Part shown: piece by piece, positions 33,034 to 43,341 of the stretch | Layout: every line of letters starts with the position of its first letter | Numbering within the stretch: the stretch's first letter is position 1 | Assembly: GCF_900106095.1 (NCBI RefSeq) | Contig: NZ_FNUD01000002.1 | Location: 2,191,501 to 2,255,500 of the forward strand | DNA length: 64,000 bases | Direction of reading: 5' to 3' | DNA from: Pseudomonas deceptionensis | GTDB lineage: Bacteria; Pseudomonadota; Gammaproteobacteria; Pseudomonadales; Pseudomonadaceae | Position numbers and translations under genes: made by a program | Notes under the pieces: model-generated | Seen by the model: the letters and a program-made list of their open reading frames with translations, nothing else | Told to the model about the DNA's origin: nothing | Database searches by the model: none

Positions 33034-34224
33034 ATGGCCTATGCAGCGCAAATCAAAATCCCCGCGACTTACATGCGTGGCGGCACCAGCAAGGGTGTGT
33101 TTTTCAGCCTGCTCGACTTGCCGGCTGTGGCCCGGGTGCCGGGGGCTGCCCGTGATGCCTTGTTGTTGCGGGTGATCGGCAGCCCCGACCCGTATGAAAA
33201 ACAAATCGACGGCATGGGGGCTGCGACCTCCAGCACCAGCAAAACCGTAATCGTGAGCAAGAGCCAGCAGGCGGATCACGATGTCGACTATCTGTTCGGT
33301 CAGGTATCGATCGACAAGCCGTTTGTGGACTGGAGCGGCAACTGCGGCAACCTGTCGGCGGCCGTGGGTTCGTTCGCCATTAGCAGCGGTCTGGTCGATG
33401 CCGCTCGCATCCCCCGTAACGGCACGGCTGTGGTGCGTATCTGGCAGGCCAATATCAGCAAAACCATCATTGCCCATGTGCCGATTACCGACGGTGCGGT
33501 GCAGGAAACTGGTGATTTTGAACTCGATGGCGTGACCTTTCCGGCGGCTGAAGTGCAGCTTGAATTCCTCAACCCGGCAGCGGATGAAGAGGGCGCAGGC
33601 GGCTCGATGTTCCCTACTGGCAACCTGGTGGACGACCTCGACGTGCCGGGTGTGGGCACCTTGAACGTAACGATGATCAACGCGGGCATTCCGACGATTT
33701 TCGTCAACGCTCGGGACATCGGCTACACCGGTGCCGAACTGCAAAACGACATCAATGGCGACCCGAAAGCCCTGGCCATGTTCGAAACCATCCGCGCCTA
33801 CGGTGCGCTGCGCATGGGTTTGATCGACAAGCTTGAAGATGCGGCCAAGCGTCAGCACACGCCGAAGGTGGCATTTGTTGCACCGTCGGTGGCCTATGTA
33901 TCGTCCAGCGGCAAGCCGGTGGCAGCGCAGGATGTGGACTTGCTGGTGCGGGCCTTGTCGATGGGCAAGTTGCACCACGCGATGATGGGTACCGCAGCTG
34001 TGGCAATTGGCACGGCCGCGGCGATTCCGGGCACGCTGGTCAACCTTGCTGCTGGCGGTGAATTGCGCAGTGCCGTGCGTTTCGGGCATCCGTCGGGCAC
34101 CTTGCGCGTCGGCGCAGAGGCTCGGCAGGTCAACGGCGAATGGACCGTGACCAAAGCCATCATGAGCCGCAGTGCGCGGGTATTGATGGAAGGCTGGGTG
34201 CGAGTGCCGGGCGACTCTTTCTAG
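33034..34224 (+). CDS. prpF: 2-Methylaconitate isomerase PrpF
   Basis: PrpF isomerises the 2-methylaconitate made by AcnD so that it can be rehydrated to 2-methylisocitrate. The 396-residue protein has the DUF453-type start IPATYMRGGTSKGVFF, GNCGNLSAAVGSFA and the C-terminal GHPSGTLRVGAE motif. AAAGGA lies before ATG 33034; a GTG at 32983 overlapping the acnD stop is possible but has no support. Confidence 0.96.
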   Translation: MAYAAQIKIPATYMRGGTSKGVFFSLLDLPAVARVPGAARDALLLRVIGSPDPYEKQIDGMGAATSSTSKTVIVSKSQQADHDVDYLFGQVSIDKPFVDWSGNCGNLSAAVGSFAISSGLVDAARIPRNGTAVVRIWQANISKTIIAHVPITDGAVQETGDFELDGVTFPAAEVQLEFLNPAADEEGAGGSMFPTGNLVDDLDVPGVGTLNVTMINAGIPTIFVNARDIGYTGAELQNDINGDPKALAMFETIRAYGALRMGLIDKLEDAAKRQHTPKVAFVAPSVAYVSSSGKPVAAQDVDLLVRALSMGKLHHAMMGTAAVAIGTAAAIPGTLVNLAAGGELRSAVRFGHPSGTLRVGAEARQVNGEWTVTKAIMSRSARVLMEGWVRVPGDSF

Positions 34225-34240
34225 CCTTGAACACACTTTG

Positions 34241-34268
34241 TGTAGTCGCACGCTGCGGCAGCGACTAC
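34241..34268. repeat. Diverged REP-like hairpin between prpF and prpD
   Basis: GTAGTCGC (34242-34249) pairs with GCGACTAC (34261-34268) around ACGCTGCGGCA. It resembles the TGTAGCCGCTGC family in reduced form. Confidence 0.6.
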
Positions 34269-34362
34269 CGCTTTACTGCTAAGCAGGCATTCAGACCTGT
34301 CATGCAACTACCCTGATCCTGAGGACGGAACACGACACTTACCCACTCTCTGGAGACACCCC

Positions 34363-35847
34363 ATGAGCGCCAACGTCGACCTCAACAACCGCCCCGACTA
34401 TGACCAGGTCTTGCAGGACATCGCCGATTACGTCCTGACGTACACCATCACCTCGCCCGAGGCCCTGAATACCGCGCGCAACTGTCTGATGGACACGTTG
34501 GGCTGCGGCTTGCTGGCGCTGCGCTTTCCTGAGTGCACCAAGCATCTGGGGCCGATTGTCGAGGGCACGCGGGTGCCGTTTGGCGCTCGTGTACCAGGGA
34601 CCTCGTTTCGTCTGGACCCTGTGAAAGCGGCTTGGGACATAGGTTGTATCGTGCGCTGGCTGGATTACAACGACACCTGGCTGGCGGCGGAGTGGGGCCA
34701 TCCCTCGGACAATCTGGGCGGCATTCTGGCGGTAGCCGATCACCTGTCGCAAAAGCGTGTGGCCAATGGCGAAGCGCCGCTGACGGTGCGGGCTGTGCTT
34801 GAAGCCATGATCATGGCCCATGAGATTCAGGGGGTTATTGCGCTGGAAAACTCCTTCAATCGCGTCGGCCTGGATCATGTGTTGCTGGTCAAAGTCGCCT
34901 CGACAGCGGTCTGCGCCAAGCTGATGGGCGCCAATCGTGAGCAGTTGCTGTCGGCGTTGTCCCATGCATTTGTGGATGGGCAGGCGCTGCGTACCTATCG
35001 CCATGCGCCGAACGCGGGGTCGCGCAAGTCCTGGGCGGCCGGGGATGCGTCGAGCCGGGGTGTTCGGCTGGCGGATATTGCGCTGCGTGGCGAGATGGGG
35101 ATCCCGGGTGTGCTTACGGCGCCGCAGTGGGGCTTTTACGATGTGCTGTTCAGCCATACCAACAAGGATCTGGCGCTCAAGCCTGAAGGCCAGCGCCAGT
35201 TCAGCCTGAGCCAGCCCTACGGCACATATGTCATGGAAAACGTGCTGTTCAAGATCAGTTTTCCGGCCGAGTTCCATGCGCAAACAGCCTGCGAGGCCGC
35301 AGTCACCTTGCACCCGCAGGTCAGGGACCGCTTGCACGAGATCGACAAAATCGTGATTACAACCCACGAATCAGCGATTCGGATCATTTCCAAGCAGGGC
35401 AAATTGGCCAACGCGGCGGATCGTGATCACTGCATTCAATACATGACCGCTGTGCCGCTGATCTTTGGCAACCTGGTGGCCGAGCAATACGAAGATGACT
35501 TTCACGCGGCGCATCCAGTCATTGATGAGCTGCGCGAGAAGATGGTGATTGTCGAGGAGCCGCGTTACACCCGCGAATATCTGGAGGCCGACAAACGCTC
35601 GATTGCCAATGCAATCCAGGTGTTTTTCAGTGATGGCAGCAGCACGGAGCAAGTGGTGGTGGAGTACCCGATCGGCCATCGCCGGCGCAGGGCTGAAGGG
35701 ATTCCATTGCTCGAAGACAAGTTCAAGGCCAATTTGGCGACGCGTTTTGTGGGTCAGCGTTGTGCCGAGATTTTCGCACTGTGCAAGGACCAGGCACGGC
35801 TTGAGGCGATGCCGGTTAACCGGTTTGTGGACCTTCTGGTGATTTAG
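34363..35847 (+). CDS. prpD: 2-Methylcitrate dehydratase PrpD
   Basis: PrpD is the iron-sulfur-independent 2-methylcitrate dehydratase of the MmgE/PrpD family. The 494-residue protein shows [34 protein letters not shown] and [13 protein letters not shown], all typical. CTGGAG lies upstream of the ATG. The operon therefore encodes both the AcnD/PrpF and the PrpD route; PrpD may handle a different stereoisomer. Confidence 0.96.
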   Translation: MSANVDLNNRPDYDQVLQDIADYVLTYTITSPEALNTARNCLMDTLGCGLLALRFPECTKHLGPIVEGTRVPFGARVPGTSFRLDPVKAAWDIGCIVRWLDYNDTWLAAEWGHPSDNLGGILAVADHLSQKRVANGEAPLTVRAVLEAMIMAHEIQGVIALENSFNRVGLDHVLLVKVASTAVCAKLMGANREQLLSALSHAFVDGQALRTYRHAPNAGSRKSWAAGDASSRGVRLADIALRGEMGIPGVLTAPQWGFYDVLFSHTNKDLALKPEGQRQFSLSQPYGTYVMENVLFKISFPAEFHAQTACEAAVTLHPQVRDRLHEIDKIVITTHESAIRIISKQGKLANAADRDHCIQYMTAVPLIFGNLVAEQYEDDFHAAHPVIDELREKMVIVEEPRYTREYLEADKRSIANAIQVFFSDGSSTEQVVVEYPIGHRRRRAEGIPLLEDKFKANLATRFVGQRCAEIFALCKDQARLEAMPVNRFVDLLVI

Positions 35848-35852
35848 ATTGT

Positions 35853-35899
35853 TGTAGCCGCTGCCGAAGGCTGCGATCGAGCGCGAAGCGGTCGCGCTC
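35853..35899. repeat. Truncated REP element plus hairpin
   Basis: A single left arm TGTAGCCGCTGCCGAAGGCT (35853 onward) runs directly into a hairpin GAGCGCGA-AGCGG-TCGCGCTC (35879-35899). No inverted partner arm is present. Located between convergent prpD and ppsR, it may serve as a weak terminator. Confidence 0.7.
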
Positions 35900-35915
35900 T
35901 TAAAGAGTGCAGTGA

Positions 35916-36734
35916 TTACTTGAACCGTCGCTCCACGCCTTTTTCCACCAGGATCTTGGCCGAGATTTCCTCTACCGAGAAATGCGTGGAGTTGATGTGC
36001 GGGATGTTTTCGCGCTGGAACAGGCGTTCGACTTCACGTACTTCAAATTCGCACTGTGCAAAACTGGAATAGCGGCTGTTGGGCTTACGCTCGTTGCGAA
36101 TGGCGGTCAGGCGGTCGGGGTCGATGGTCAGGCCGAACAGCTTGTGTTTGTGCTCGCGCAACGCCGCAGGCAACTTGAGGCTTTCCATGTCGTCATCTGT
36201 CAGCGGGTAGTTGGCTGCGCGAATGCCGAATTGCATGGCCATATACAGGCAGGTCGGGGTTTTGCCGCAGCGCGATACGCCCACCAGGATCAGGTCGGCC
36301 TTGTCGTATTTATGGGTGCGGGCGCCGTCGTCGTTGTCGAGGGCAAAGTTCACCGCCTCGATACGCTCCATGTAGTTGGAGTTATGGCCAATAGAGTGGG
36401 ATTTGCCGACGGTATAAGAAGAATGCTCGCCCAGCGCCTGTTCCAGCGGGGCCAGGAAGCTGGAGAAGATGTCGATCATGAAGCCATTGGACGTGGCGAG
36501 GATTTCGCGAATGTCCTGATTGACGATGGTGTCGAAGATTATCGGGCTAAATCCGTCTTTTTCGGCGGCGTTATCGATTTGTTGTACCATTGCCCGCGCT
36601 TTTTCCACGCTGTCTATATAGGGGCGTGTGAACTTGCTAAAGGTCACATTTTCGAATTGTGCCAACAAACTTTGACCGAGGGTTTCGGCAGTAATGCCGG
36701 TGCCATCGGAGATAAAGAAAGCAGATCGTTTCAT
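35916..36734 (-). CDS. ppsR: PEP synthase regulatory protein (kinase/pyrophosphorylase)
   Basis: PpsR is a bifunctional ADP-dependent kinase/phosphorylase that switches PpsA off and on by threonine phosphorylation. The 272-residue DUF299 protein starts [19 protein letters not shown] and has the P-loop-like [15 protein letters not shown] near residue 152. It is divergent from ppsA with 176 bases between the starts. Confidence 0.96.
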   Translation of the reverse strand: MKRSAFFISDGTGITAETLGQSLLAQFENVTFSKFTRPYIDSVEKARAMVQQIDNAAEKDGFSPIIFDTIVNQDIREILATSNGFMIDIFSSFLAPLEQALGEHSSYTVGKSHSIGHNSNYMERIEAVNFALDNDDGARTHKYDKADLILVGVSRCGKTPTCLYMAMQFGIRAANYPLTDDDMESLKLPAALREHKHKLFGLTIDPDRLTAIRNERKPNSRYSSFAQCEFEVREVERLFQRENIPHINSTHFSVEEISAKILVEKGVERRFK

Positions 36735-36910
36735 TTGCGCCTTGGGCCTTAAGCTGGTGACGATTCTTGGATATGATAGGCGCGATTTTGTCGCCCGATA
36801 TGGCAGGCAGTGTCACTTATTTTCCAGGTCCAGGCCACAATCGCTGCGATGCCTCATGATGAGTGTCCAGCACCCTGAGCTTTTCCAACACAGTTAGTGG
36901 AGAGATCACC

Positions 36911-39286
36911 TTGGTAGAGTACGTAGTTTCCCTCGATAAGCTCGGCGTCCATGATGTAGAGCATGTGGGGGGCAAGAACGCATCCCTCGGCGAGATGATC
37001 AGTAATCTTGCAGGCGCTGGTGTTTCAGTCCCCGGTGGCTTCGCCACTACTTCCCAGGCTTATCGTGATTTTCTTGAGCTCAGCGGCTTGAATGATCAGA
37101 TCCATGCGGCGCTGGATGCGCTGGATGTCGATGACGTCAACGCGCTGGTCAAGACCGGTGCCCAGATCCGTAAATGGATCATGGAAGCCGAGTTCCCGGA
37201 AACGCTCAACGCCCAAATTCGTACTGCGTTCGCTACCTTGTCCCAGGGCAACCCGGACATGGCCGTTGCCGTACGTTCCTCGGCCACCGCCGAAGACCTG
37301 CCGGACGCTTCTTTTGCCGGTCAGCAAGAAACCTTCCTGAACATCCGTGGCGTTGAAAACGTGATTCGTGCGGCCAAAGAGGTATTTGCCTCCTTGTTCA
37401 ACGATCGTGCGATTTCTTACCGCGTGCACCAGGGCTTCGACCACAAACTGGTCGCCCTGTCGGCAGGCGTGCAGCGCATGGTGCGCTCTGAAACCGGCAC
37501 CGCTGGCGTGATGTTCACCCTGGACACAGAATCGGGCTTCCGTGACGTGGTGTTTATCACCGGCGCCTACGGCCTGGGCGAAACCGTCGTACAAGGCGCG
37601 GTAAACCCGGACGAGTTCTACGTTCACAAGCAAACCCTGGAAGCCGGTCGCCCTGCAATTTTGCGCCGCAATCTGGGCAGCAAAGCCATCAAGATGATCT
37701 ACGGCGAAGAAGCCTCTGCCGGCAAGTCGGTGAAGGTTATCGACGTTGACAAAGCTGATCGCGCACGCTTCTGCCTGACCGACGCTGAAGTCAGCGAACT
37801 GGCCAAGCAAGCGATGATCATCGAAAAGCACTACAAGTGCCCGATGGACATCGAGTGGGCCAAAGACGGTGATGACGGCAAGCTGTACATCGTTCAGGCC
37901 CGCCCTGAAACCGTGAAAAGCCGCAGTGCGGGCAACGTCATGGAGCGCTACCTGCTCAAGGAAACCGGCACTGTGCTGGTGGAAGGGCGTGCCATCGGCC
38001 AGCGCATCGGCGCGGGCAAGGTTCGCATCATTAAAGACGTGTCCGAAATGGACAAGGTTCAGCCGGGCGATGTGTTGGTGTCCGACATGACCGACCCGGA
38101 CTGGGAACCGGTAATGAAGCGCGCCAGCGCCATCGTCACCAACCGTGGCGGGCGTACCTGCCACGCGGCGATCATCGCTCGCGAGCTGGGCATCCCGGCT
38201 GTGGTCGGTTGCGGCAACGCCACTCAACTGTTGAAAGACGGTCAGGGTGTGACGGTTTCCTGCGCTGAAGGCGACACCGGTTTCATCTTCGAAGGCGAAC
38301 TGGGCTTCGATATCAAGAAAAATTCCGTAGATGCCATGCCGGAGCTGCCGTTCAAGATCATGATGAACGTCGGCAACCCGGACCGCGCCTTTGACTTCGC
38401 GCAGCTGCCGAACGCCGGTGTGGGCCTGGCCCGTCTGGAGTTCATCATCAACCGCATGATCGGCGTGCACCCTAAAGCACTGCTGAACTACGACGGTTTG
38501 CCACAAGAAATCAAAGACAGCGTCGACAAGCGCATTGCCGGTTACAGCGATCCGGTTGGCTTCTACGTCGAGAAACTGGTTGAAGGCATCAGCACCTTGG
38601 CTGGCGCGTTTACACCGAAGAAAGTGATCGTGCGTCTGTCGGACTTCAAGTCCAACGAATACGCGAACCTGATCGGCGGCAAGCTGTACGAGCCGGAAGA
38701 AGAGAACCCGATGCTGGGCTTCCGCGGTGCTTCGCGTTACATCAGCGAAAACTTCCGCGATTGCTTCGAGCTCGAATGCCGCGCGCTCAAGCGTGTGCGC
38801 AATGAGATGGGCTTCACCAACGTCGAAATCATGGTGCCGTTCGTACGTACCTTGGGTGAAGCGAGCCAGGTCATCGATCTGCTGGCTGAAAACGGCCTCA
38901 AGCGTGGCGAGAACGGCCTGCGCATCATCATGATGTGCGAGCTGCCGTCCAACGCGATTCTGGCTGAAGAGTTCCTTGAGTTCTTCGACGGCTTCTCCAT
39001 CGGTTCCAACGACCTGACTCAGCTGACCCTGGGCCTGGACCGTGACTCCGGTGTGATCGCGCACCTGTTTGACGAGCGCAACCCAGCCGTCAAAAAGCTG
39101 CTGTCCAACGCCATTCAGGCGTGCAACAAGGCTGGCAAATACATCGGTATTTGCGGCCAGGGCCCGTCCGATCACCCGGACCTGGCGCTGTGGCTGATGG
39201 AGCAGGGCATCGAAAGCGTGTCGCTGAACCCGGACACCGTTCTGGAAACCTGGTTCTTCCTGGCAGAAGGTCAGGCTCAGGCTTGA
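36911..39286 (+). CDS. ppsA: Phosphoenolpyruvate synthase
   Basis: PpsA converts pyruvate and ATP to PEP, AMP and phosphate, the entry to gluconeogenesis. The 791-residue protein has an N-terminal ATP-grasp domain ([13 protein letters not shown]), the central phosphohistidine motif [15 protein letters not shown] near residue 420 and a C-terminal PEP-binding barrel ([17 protein letters not shown]). A TTG start at 36911 is chosen because GGAGA lies seven bases upstream and the product length matches the family; an ATG at 36863 adds an unrelated leader. The target of adjacent PpsR. Confidence 0.96.
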   Translation: MVEYVVSLDKLGVHDVEHVGGKNASLGEMISNLAGAGVSVPGGFATTSQAYRDFLELSGLNDQIHAALDALDVDDVNALVKTGAQIRKWIMEAEFPETLNAQIRTAFATLSQGNPDMAVAVRSSATAEDLPDASFAGQQETFLNIRGVENVIRAAKEVFASLFNDRAISYRVHQGFDHKLVALSAGVQRMVRSETGTAGVMFTLDTESGFRDVVFITGAYGLGETVVQGAVNPDEFYVHKQTLEAGRPAILRRNLGSKAIKMIYGEEASAGKSVKVIDVDKADRARFCLTDAEVSELAKQAMIIEKHYKCPMDIEWAKDGDDGKLYIVQARPETVKSRSAGNVMERYLLKETGTVLVEGRAIGQRIGAGKVRIIKDVSEMDKVQPGDVLVSDMTDPDWEPVMKRASAIVTNRGGRTCHAAIIARELGIPAVVGCGNATQLLKDGQGVTVSCAEGDTGFIFEGELGFDIKKNSVDAMPELPFKIMMNVGNPDRAFDFAQLPNAGVGLARLEFIINRMIGVHPKALLNYDGLPQEIKDSVDKRIAGYSDPVGFYVEKLVEGISTLAGAFTPKKVIVRLSDFKSNEYANLIGGKLYEPEEENPMLGFRGASRYISENFRDCFELECRALKRVRNEMGFTNVEIMVPFVRTLGEASQVIDLLAENGLKRGENGLRIIMMCELPSNAILAEEFLEFFDGFSIGSNDLTQLTLGLDRDSGVIAHLFDERNPAVKKLLSNAIQACNKAGKYIGICGQGPSDHPDLALWLMEQGIESVSLNPDTVLETWFFLAEGQAQA

Positions 39287-39303
39287 GTCGTTGAGAGAAG
39301 GGC

Positions 39304-39376
39304 GGGGCAGCACTAGCTGCCCCTGCTCTTTATATGCAGTGGTAGGGCGAGTTCCAGTGTGGAGTCGCCCTTTTTT
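39304..39376 (+). terminator. Tandem terminator hairpins after ppsA
   Basis: First hairpin GGGGCAG-CACTAG-CTGCCCC (39304-39323). The second, AGGGCGA paired with TCGCCCT (39344-39371), is followed by a T-run to 39376. The second has the form of a standard intrinsic terminator and ends 13 bases before the hydrolase start, so the hydrolase promoter must lie inside or before it, or the gene depends on read-through. Confidence 0.8.
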
Positions 39377-39389
39377 GTGCAAGAGCATT

Positions 39390-40334
39390 ATGCAAAGCAG
39401 CAGTCTCCTTTTTCCCGTTGCCCTGATCAGCGCTGAGCGTCGGGGCGATCTGAGCGAAGACGTCTATCGCTTGAAACCCGCCAACAGCCCGGATATTTCC
39501 GTTGAGCTGGTGGTGACCCGGCTGGGTATGGCCGACGCCAGTGAAGTGCGTGGCGTTCCGGTCATCCTGTTGCATGGCAGTTTTTCCAACCGGCGCTTCT
39601 GGTACTCGCCCAAAGGGGTGGGGTTGGGGGCTTATCTGGCCCGAGCCGGTTTTGATGTGTGGCTGCCCGAAATGCGTGGCCATGGTCTTTCTTCGCGCAA
39701 TGTTGACTGGGCCAGGAACCGCGTGGCCGATTACGCCCATTACGATTTGCCGGCTATTGGGGCCTTTGTACGTGAACTGAGTGGGCAAGCCCCGCACTGG
39801 ATCGGCCACTCTCAGGGCGCCATTAGTTTGGCCGCAGCCTTGGGGGGGCAGTATCTGAGCGCTCAGGACGTGGCTTCGGCGGCGTTCTTTGGCTGCCAGA
39901 TCAACCGTCGGTTCTGGTCGCTGAAAATTCCGCCCGTGCAGTGGGGCGCCTATCTATTGTTGAAACGCTTCAAACAGCTGTCGGGTATCCGGCTCAAGCG
40001 CGGGCCGGAAGACGAACCGGTCAGCATCGCCCTGGAAACTTTGCGCTGGAATGGCTTTATGGGGCGTTTCAAGGACGCCGAGCGGGACTGGTGGGCAGGG
40101 CTGGCTGAGGTTCAGGTACCGGCCCTGGTGGTGGCGGCTGCGGGCGACCGGCAAACGCCGGAGTGGGCGTGCCGCAAATTGTTCGATCAGCTGGGTTCCG
40201 AACAGCGCCAGTTCCTGTCTCTGGGGCGCGAGCACGGCTTCAGTTCTGATTTCAGTCACGTTGAAATGCTGGTCAGCCAGCCTGCACAGCAAGAGGTATG
40301 GCCGCTGGTGCGCAATTGGTTGAGTGAGCGGTAG
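39390..40334 (+). CDS. Alpha/beta hydrolase
   Basis: A 314-residue alpha/beta hydrolase-fold protein. It has the oxyanion-region motif VILLHGSFSNRRFWYSP, the nucleophile elbow GHSQG with S141, an acidic residue in AAGDRQTP and a histidine in the C-terminal FSHVEML. No signal peptide is evident. The substrate is unknown; the sequence resembles esterase/lipase-like proteins seen in pseudomonads. ATG 39390 is preferred over an upstream frame that would run through the ppsA terminator. Confidence 0.85.
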   Translation: MQSSSLLFPVALISAERRGDLSEDVYRLKPANSPDISVELVVTRLGMADASEVRGVPVILLHGSFSNRRFWYSPKGVGLGAYLARAGFDVWLPEMRGHGLSSRNVDWARNRVADYAHYDLPAIGAFVRELSGQAPHWIGHSQGAISLAAALGGQYLSAQDVASAAFFGCQINRRFWSLKIPPVQWGAYLLLKRFKQLSGIRLKRGPEDEPVSIALETLRWNGFMGRFKDAERDWWAGLAEVQVPALVVAAAGDRQTPEWACRKLFDQLGSEQRQFLSLGREHGFSSDFSHVEMLVSQPAQQEVWPLVRNWLSER

Positions 40335-40373
40335 CTGCTGCCTCGCAGGCAGAGGTAACAGAAAACTTCAACC

Positions 40374-40424
40374 GTGGGAGCGAGCCTGCTCGCGAACGAC
40401 TTTCGCGAGCAGGCTCGCTCCCAC
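40374..40424. repeat. Compact REPIN, GTGGGAGCGAGC family
   Basis: Two 23-base perfectly inverted arms, GTGGGAGCGAGCCTGCTCGC plus GAA and its complement, are separated by only CGACT. The short loop makes it a near-perfect hairpin. It lies between the hydrolase and the RraA-like gene. Confidence 0.93.
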
Positions 40425-40602
40425 AGGAGTGGTTGATTTGTGACGCGATTGGCGGGCTTGGTCATATTTTGTTGCTTTAATCCAGGCTGGATCTCATGGT
40501 GGGGCGTTGGCAATCTATAAAGCCAGCCTTCATCAAAGCGTCTATAACCATAGTGCTAACGTTGTTTTCACTGTTGTGCCCACCCTGAACAGGAGCTTTC
40601 CC

Positions 40603-41094
40603 GTGAACCACTACATCACTCCCGATCTGTGCGATGCCTACCCTGAGTCAGTGCAAGTGCTTGAGCCCATGTTCAGCAACTTCGGCGGGCGCGACTCTTT
40701 TGGTGGCGAGATCGTGACCATCAAGTGTTTCGAGGACAACTCCCGGGTCAAGGAGCAGGCTGAGCTCAACGGTCAGGGCAAAGTGATGGTCGTTGATGGC
40801 GGTGGTTCCCTGCGCCATGCCTTGCTGGGTGACATGATTGCCGAGAAGGCCGCGAAAAACGGCTGGGAAGGCATAGTGATTTACGGCTGTATCCGTGACG
40901 TAGATGTGCTCGCGCAAACTGATCTCGGGGTGCAGGCCTTGGCCAGTCATCCGCTCAAGAGCGTCAGGCGCGGTGTGGGTGATGTGAATGTGCCGGTGAC
41001 ATTTGCCGGTGTCACGTTCCGCCCCGGAGAATTCATTTACGCCGACAATAATGGCGTTATCATTTCGCCAACAGCTCTGAAAATGCCGGGCTGA
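40603..41094 (+). CDS. RraA-family protein (RNase E inhibitor or aldolase-like)
   Basis: A 163-residue RraA-family protein. It has the [19 protein letters not shown] region, [16 protein letters not shown] and the GCIRDVDVL motif carrying the conserved Arg-Asp pair. Family members either inhibit RNase E or act as 4-hydroxy-4-methyl-2-oxoglutarate aldolase/oxaloacetate decarboxylase; sequence alone does not decide. GTG 40603 with AGGAG seven bases upstream fixes the start. Confidence 0.92.
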   Translation: MNHYITPDLCDAYPESVQVLEPMFSNFGGRDSFGGEIVTIKCFEDNSRVKEQAELNGQGKVMVVDGGGSLRHALLGDMIAEKAAKNGWEGIVIYGCIRDVDVLAQTDLGVQALASHPLKSVRRGVGDVNVPVTFAGVTFRPGEFIYADNNGVIISPTALKMPG

Positions 41095-41118
41095 ACGCAT
41101 CATCACTAAGGATCACGG

Positions 41119-42114
41119 ATGTTCGAGGACGAAAACGCTCAATGGGGGCTGGTGCATGCACTGGTACTGGATGGGGAAGGCGGTGCGCGTGCGATTGCAC
41201 GTACCGAGCTGAACGACCTGCAGTTGCAGGCCCATGAAAGCATCTGGTTGCACTGGGATCGCAGCCACCCGCAAACCCAGAGCTGGCTACGAGACTCGAG
41301 CGGTTTAAGTGATTTCAGCTGTGACTTGCTGCTTGAAGAAAACACCCGGCCGCGCTTGCTGTCTTTGCCCGACAACGAGCTGCTGCTGTTTATGCGCGGG
41401 GTCAACCTGAACCCGGGCGCAGAGCCCGAGGACATGGTTTCACTGCGCATTTTCGGCAGCGCGCAGCGGGTTATCTCGCTGCGCATGCGTCCGCTACGGG
41501 CCACCGATGAGCTGCTCGGTGAATTCTCCCAGGGCGAAGGTCCTAAAAACCCCGCAGAACTGATCCTTTATCTGGCCCAGCACCTGACATTAAAGGTGCA
41601 GGATCTGATCGGTGATCTGTCAGAAATCGTCGATGACGAAGAAGATAAGATAGATGCCGACGAACGGTATACCCCTGATCACAACTCCATTTTGCAAGTT
41701 CGCCGAAGGGCAGCCGCCTTGCGTCGTTTTCTGGCTCCGCAGCGGGATATTTTCGGTCAGCTCACGCGAACCAAATTACCCTGGTTCAGCGCCGATGATG
41801 CCGATTACTGGAACGAACTTAACAACAGTCTGACCCGCTATCTGGAAGAGCTTGAGTTGACCCGCGAGCGCGTGGGGCTGGTGCTTGAGTCTGAAGATCG
41901 GCGTTTGAACGTGCGCATGAGCCGCATCATGTATCGCTTCGGCGTGCTCACGGGGATCTTCCTGCCGATCACCTTCATCACCGGTTTGCTGGGGATCAAT
42001 GTGGGGGGCGTGCCGTTCTCCAATGACCCTTATGGTTTTGCGGTGACTTGCAGCCTGATGCTGATAATCGGGGCGGGGCAATGGTGGTTCTATCGCCGTT
42101 TGCAGTGGCTATGA
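41119..42114 (+). CDS. zntB: CorA-family zinc transporter ZntB
   Basis: A 331-residue CorA-superfamily inner membrane transporter. A large cytoplasmic N-terminal domain is followed by a long helix and two C-terminal membrane segments. The signature loop is GIN (ITGLLGINVGGVP) rather than GMN, as in the ZntB branch, which moves zinc. It starts 24 bases after the RraA-like gene and may be co-transcribed with it. Confidence 0.92.
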   Translation: MFEDENAQWGLVHALVLDGEGGARAIARTELNDLQLQAHESIWLHWDRSHPQTQSWLRDSSGLSDFSCDLLLEENTRPRLLSLPDNELLLFMRGVNLNPGAEPEDMVSLRIFGSAQRVISLRMRPLRATDELLGEFSQGEGPKNPAELILYLAQHLTLKVQDLIGDLSEIVDDEEDKIDADERYTPDHNSILQVRRRAAALRRFLAPQRDIFGQLTRTKLPWFSADDADYWNELNNSLTRYLEELELTRERVGLVLESEDRRLNVRMSRIMYRFGVLTGIFLPITFITGLLGINVGGVPFSNDPYGFAVTCSLMLIIGAGQWWFYRRLQWL

Positions 42115-42177
42115 AGGGGCAGAATGTGACCCCGGTAAAAGTGCCTACGTCTTTTACTGACATACCGAGAGGTGCTT

Positions 42178-42423
42178 ATGCACGATCCGTTTGAACAGTC
42201 CTTACGTGAAATGCTCAAGGCGCCGCCGTCCAACCGTGACGACGACGCTTGCCTGGGCCGGGTACTGAAAACCGCTAACCGCCAGGTCGGTGCGGGAGAT
42301 CTTTTCAGTCTGCTGGGGCGCTGGGTGCAAGCACTGATGATTGCTTTGAATAGCGGTTCGGCTCATATTGCGCCCGTTTCGCGGCGCAAACCTGCTGCTC
42401 GCCCTGTTGATAAGGCTGATTGA
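42178..42423 (+). CDS. crfX: CrfX small protein
   Basis: An 81-residue protein, MHDPFEQSLREMLKAPPSNR..., matching the small first gene of the conserved crfX-cmpX-sigX-oprF block of Pseudomonas. Its role is not well defined. GAGAGG upstream supports ATG 42178. It ends two bases before the cmpX start codon, so the genes are co-transcribed. Confidence 0.9.
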   Translation: MHDPFEQSLREMLKAPPSNRDDDACLGRVLKTANRQVGAGDLFSLLGRWVQALMIALNSGSAHIAPVSRRKPAARPVDKAD

Positions 42424-42425
42424 AC

Positions 42426-43250
42426 ATGGAATTGAATGTCTGGACCCAGAGCCTGGTCGCGGCAATGACTGCCTTGTGGACTAAAATTGCAAACTTTATC
42501 CCCAACCTCTTCGGGGCGTTGGTGGTGGTACTGCTGGGCTTCGTAGTTGCAAAACTGCTCGACGCCCTGCTGTCGAAATTGCTCGCCAAGTTGGGCCTTG
42601 ACCGCCTGATGGGGGGGACGGGCCTGACCAAGATACTGGCTCGAGTCGGCATTCAGGTGCCCATCTCTACGCTGATCGGCAAGATCGTGTACTGGTTTGT
42701 ATTGCTGGTGTTCCTGGTCTCGGCTGCACAGTCGCTGGGCCTCGATCGTGTGTCATCTGCGCTGGATCTGTTGACGGTGTACCTGCCCAAGGTCTTTGGC
42801 GCGCTGCTGGTGTTGCTGGCAGGTGTGCTGCTGGCACAAGTGCTCAACGGCCTGGTGCGTGGCGCTGCCGAGAGCGTGGGTTTTGATTACGCCGGCGGCC
42901 TGGGTCGTGTGACTCAAGGCCTGGTCATTATCATCAGCATCTCGGTGGCCATCAGCCAGCTAGAGGTCAAAACCGACCTGCTGAACCATGTGATTGTGAT
43001 TGTGTTGATTACCGTTGGTCTGGCTATTGCTCTGGCAATGGGGCTGGGCAGCCGGGAAATCGCAGGGCAGATACTTGCCGGGATCTATGTGCGTGAGTTG
43101 TATCAGGTTGGGCAGGAAGTGCGGGTTGGCGGGGTCGAAGGACAGATCGAGGAGATTGGCACGGTTAAAACCACGTTGCTGACCGATGAGGGTGAGCTAG
43201 TCTCCATCTCAAATCGGATCTTGCTGGAGCAGCACGTAACCAGCCGCTGA
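42426..43250 (+). CDS. cmpX: CmpX, mechanosensitive-channel-family membrane protein
   Basis: A 274-residue small MscS-like protein with four to five membrane segments and a short cytoplasmic beta domain (YQVGQEVRVGGVEGQIEEIGT). In Pseudomonas, CmpX affects membrane state and the activity of SigX, encoded just downstream. ATG 42426 is chosen; TTG 42420 is in frame. Confidence 0.94.
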   Translation: MELNVWTQSLVAAMTALWTKIANFIPNLFGALVVVLLGFVVAKLLDALLSKLLAKLGLDRLMGGTGLTKILARVGIQVPISTLIGKIVYWFVLLVFLVSAAQSLGLDRVSSALDLLTVYLPKVFGALLVLLAGVLLAQVLNGLVRGAAESVGFDYAGGLGRVTQGLVIIISISVAISQLEVKTDLLNHVIVIVLITVGLAIALAMGLGSREIAGQILAGIYVRELYQVGQEVRVGGVEGQIEEIGTVKTTLLTDEGELVSISNRILLEQHVTSR

Positions 43251-43341
43251 TGCGGCAAACCCTGCTAATGTACGCCGCCGCAAAAAAGCCATGATTGACA
43301 GGCTGCGGCGGACATTGACCTGACTGTTGGCACAACTCGTT

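Noticed and set aside
37025..39388. A 787-codon open frame on the minus strand
   Set aside because: It is antisense to ppsA, shows no protein family features and lacks a promoter or ribosome-binding site.
39291..39389. N-terminal extension of the alpha/beta hydrolase
   Set aside because: The extension would be translated through the ppsA terminator and lacks conserved residues; ATG 39390 gives a normal start.
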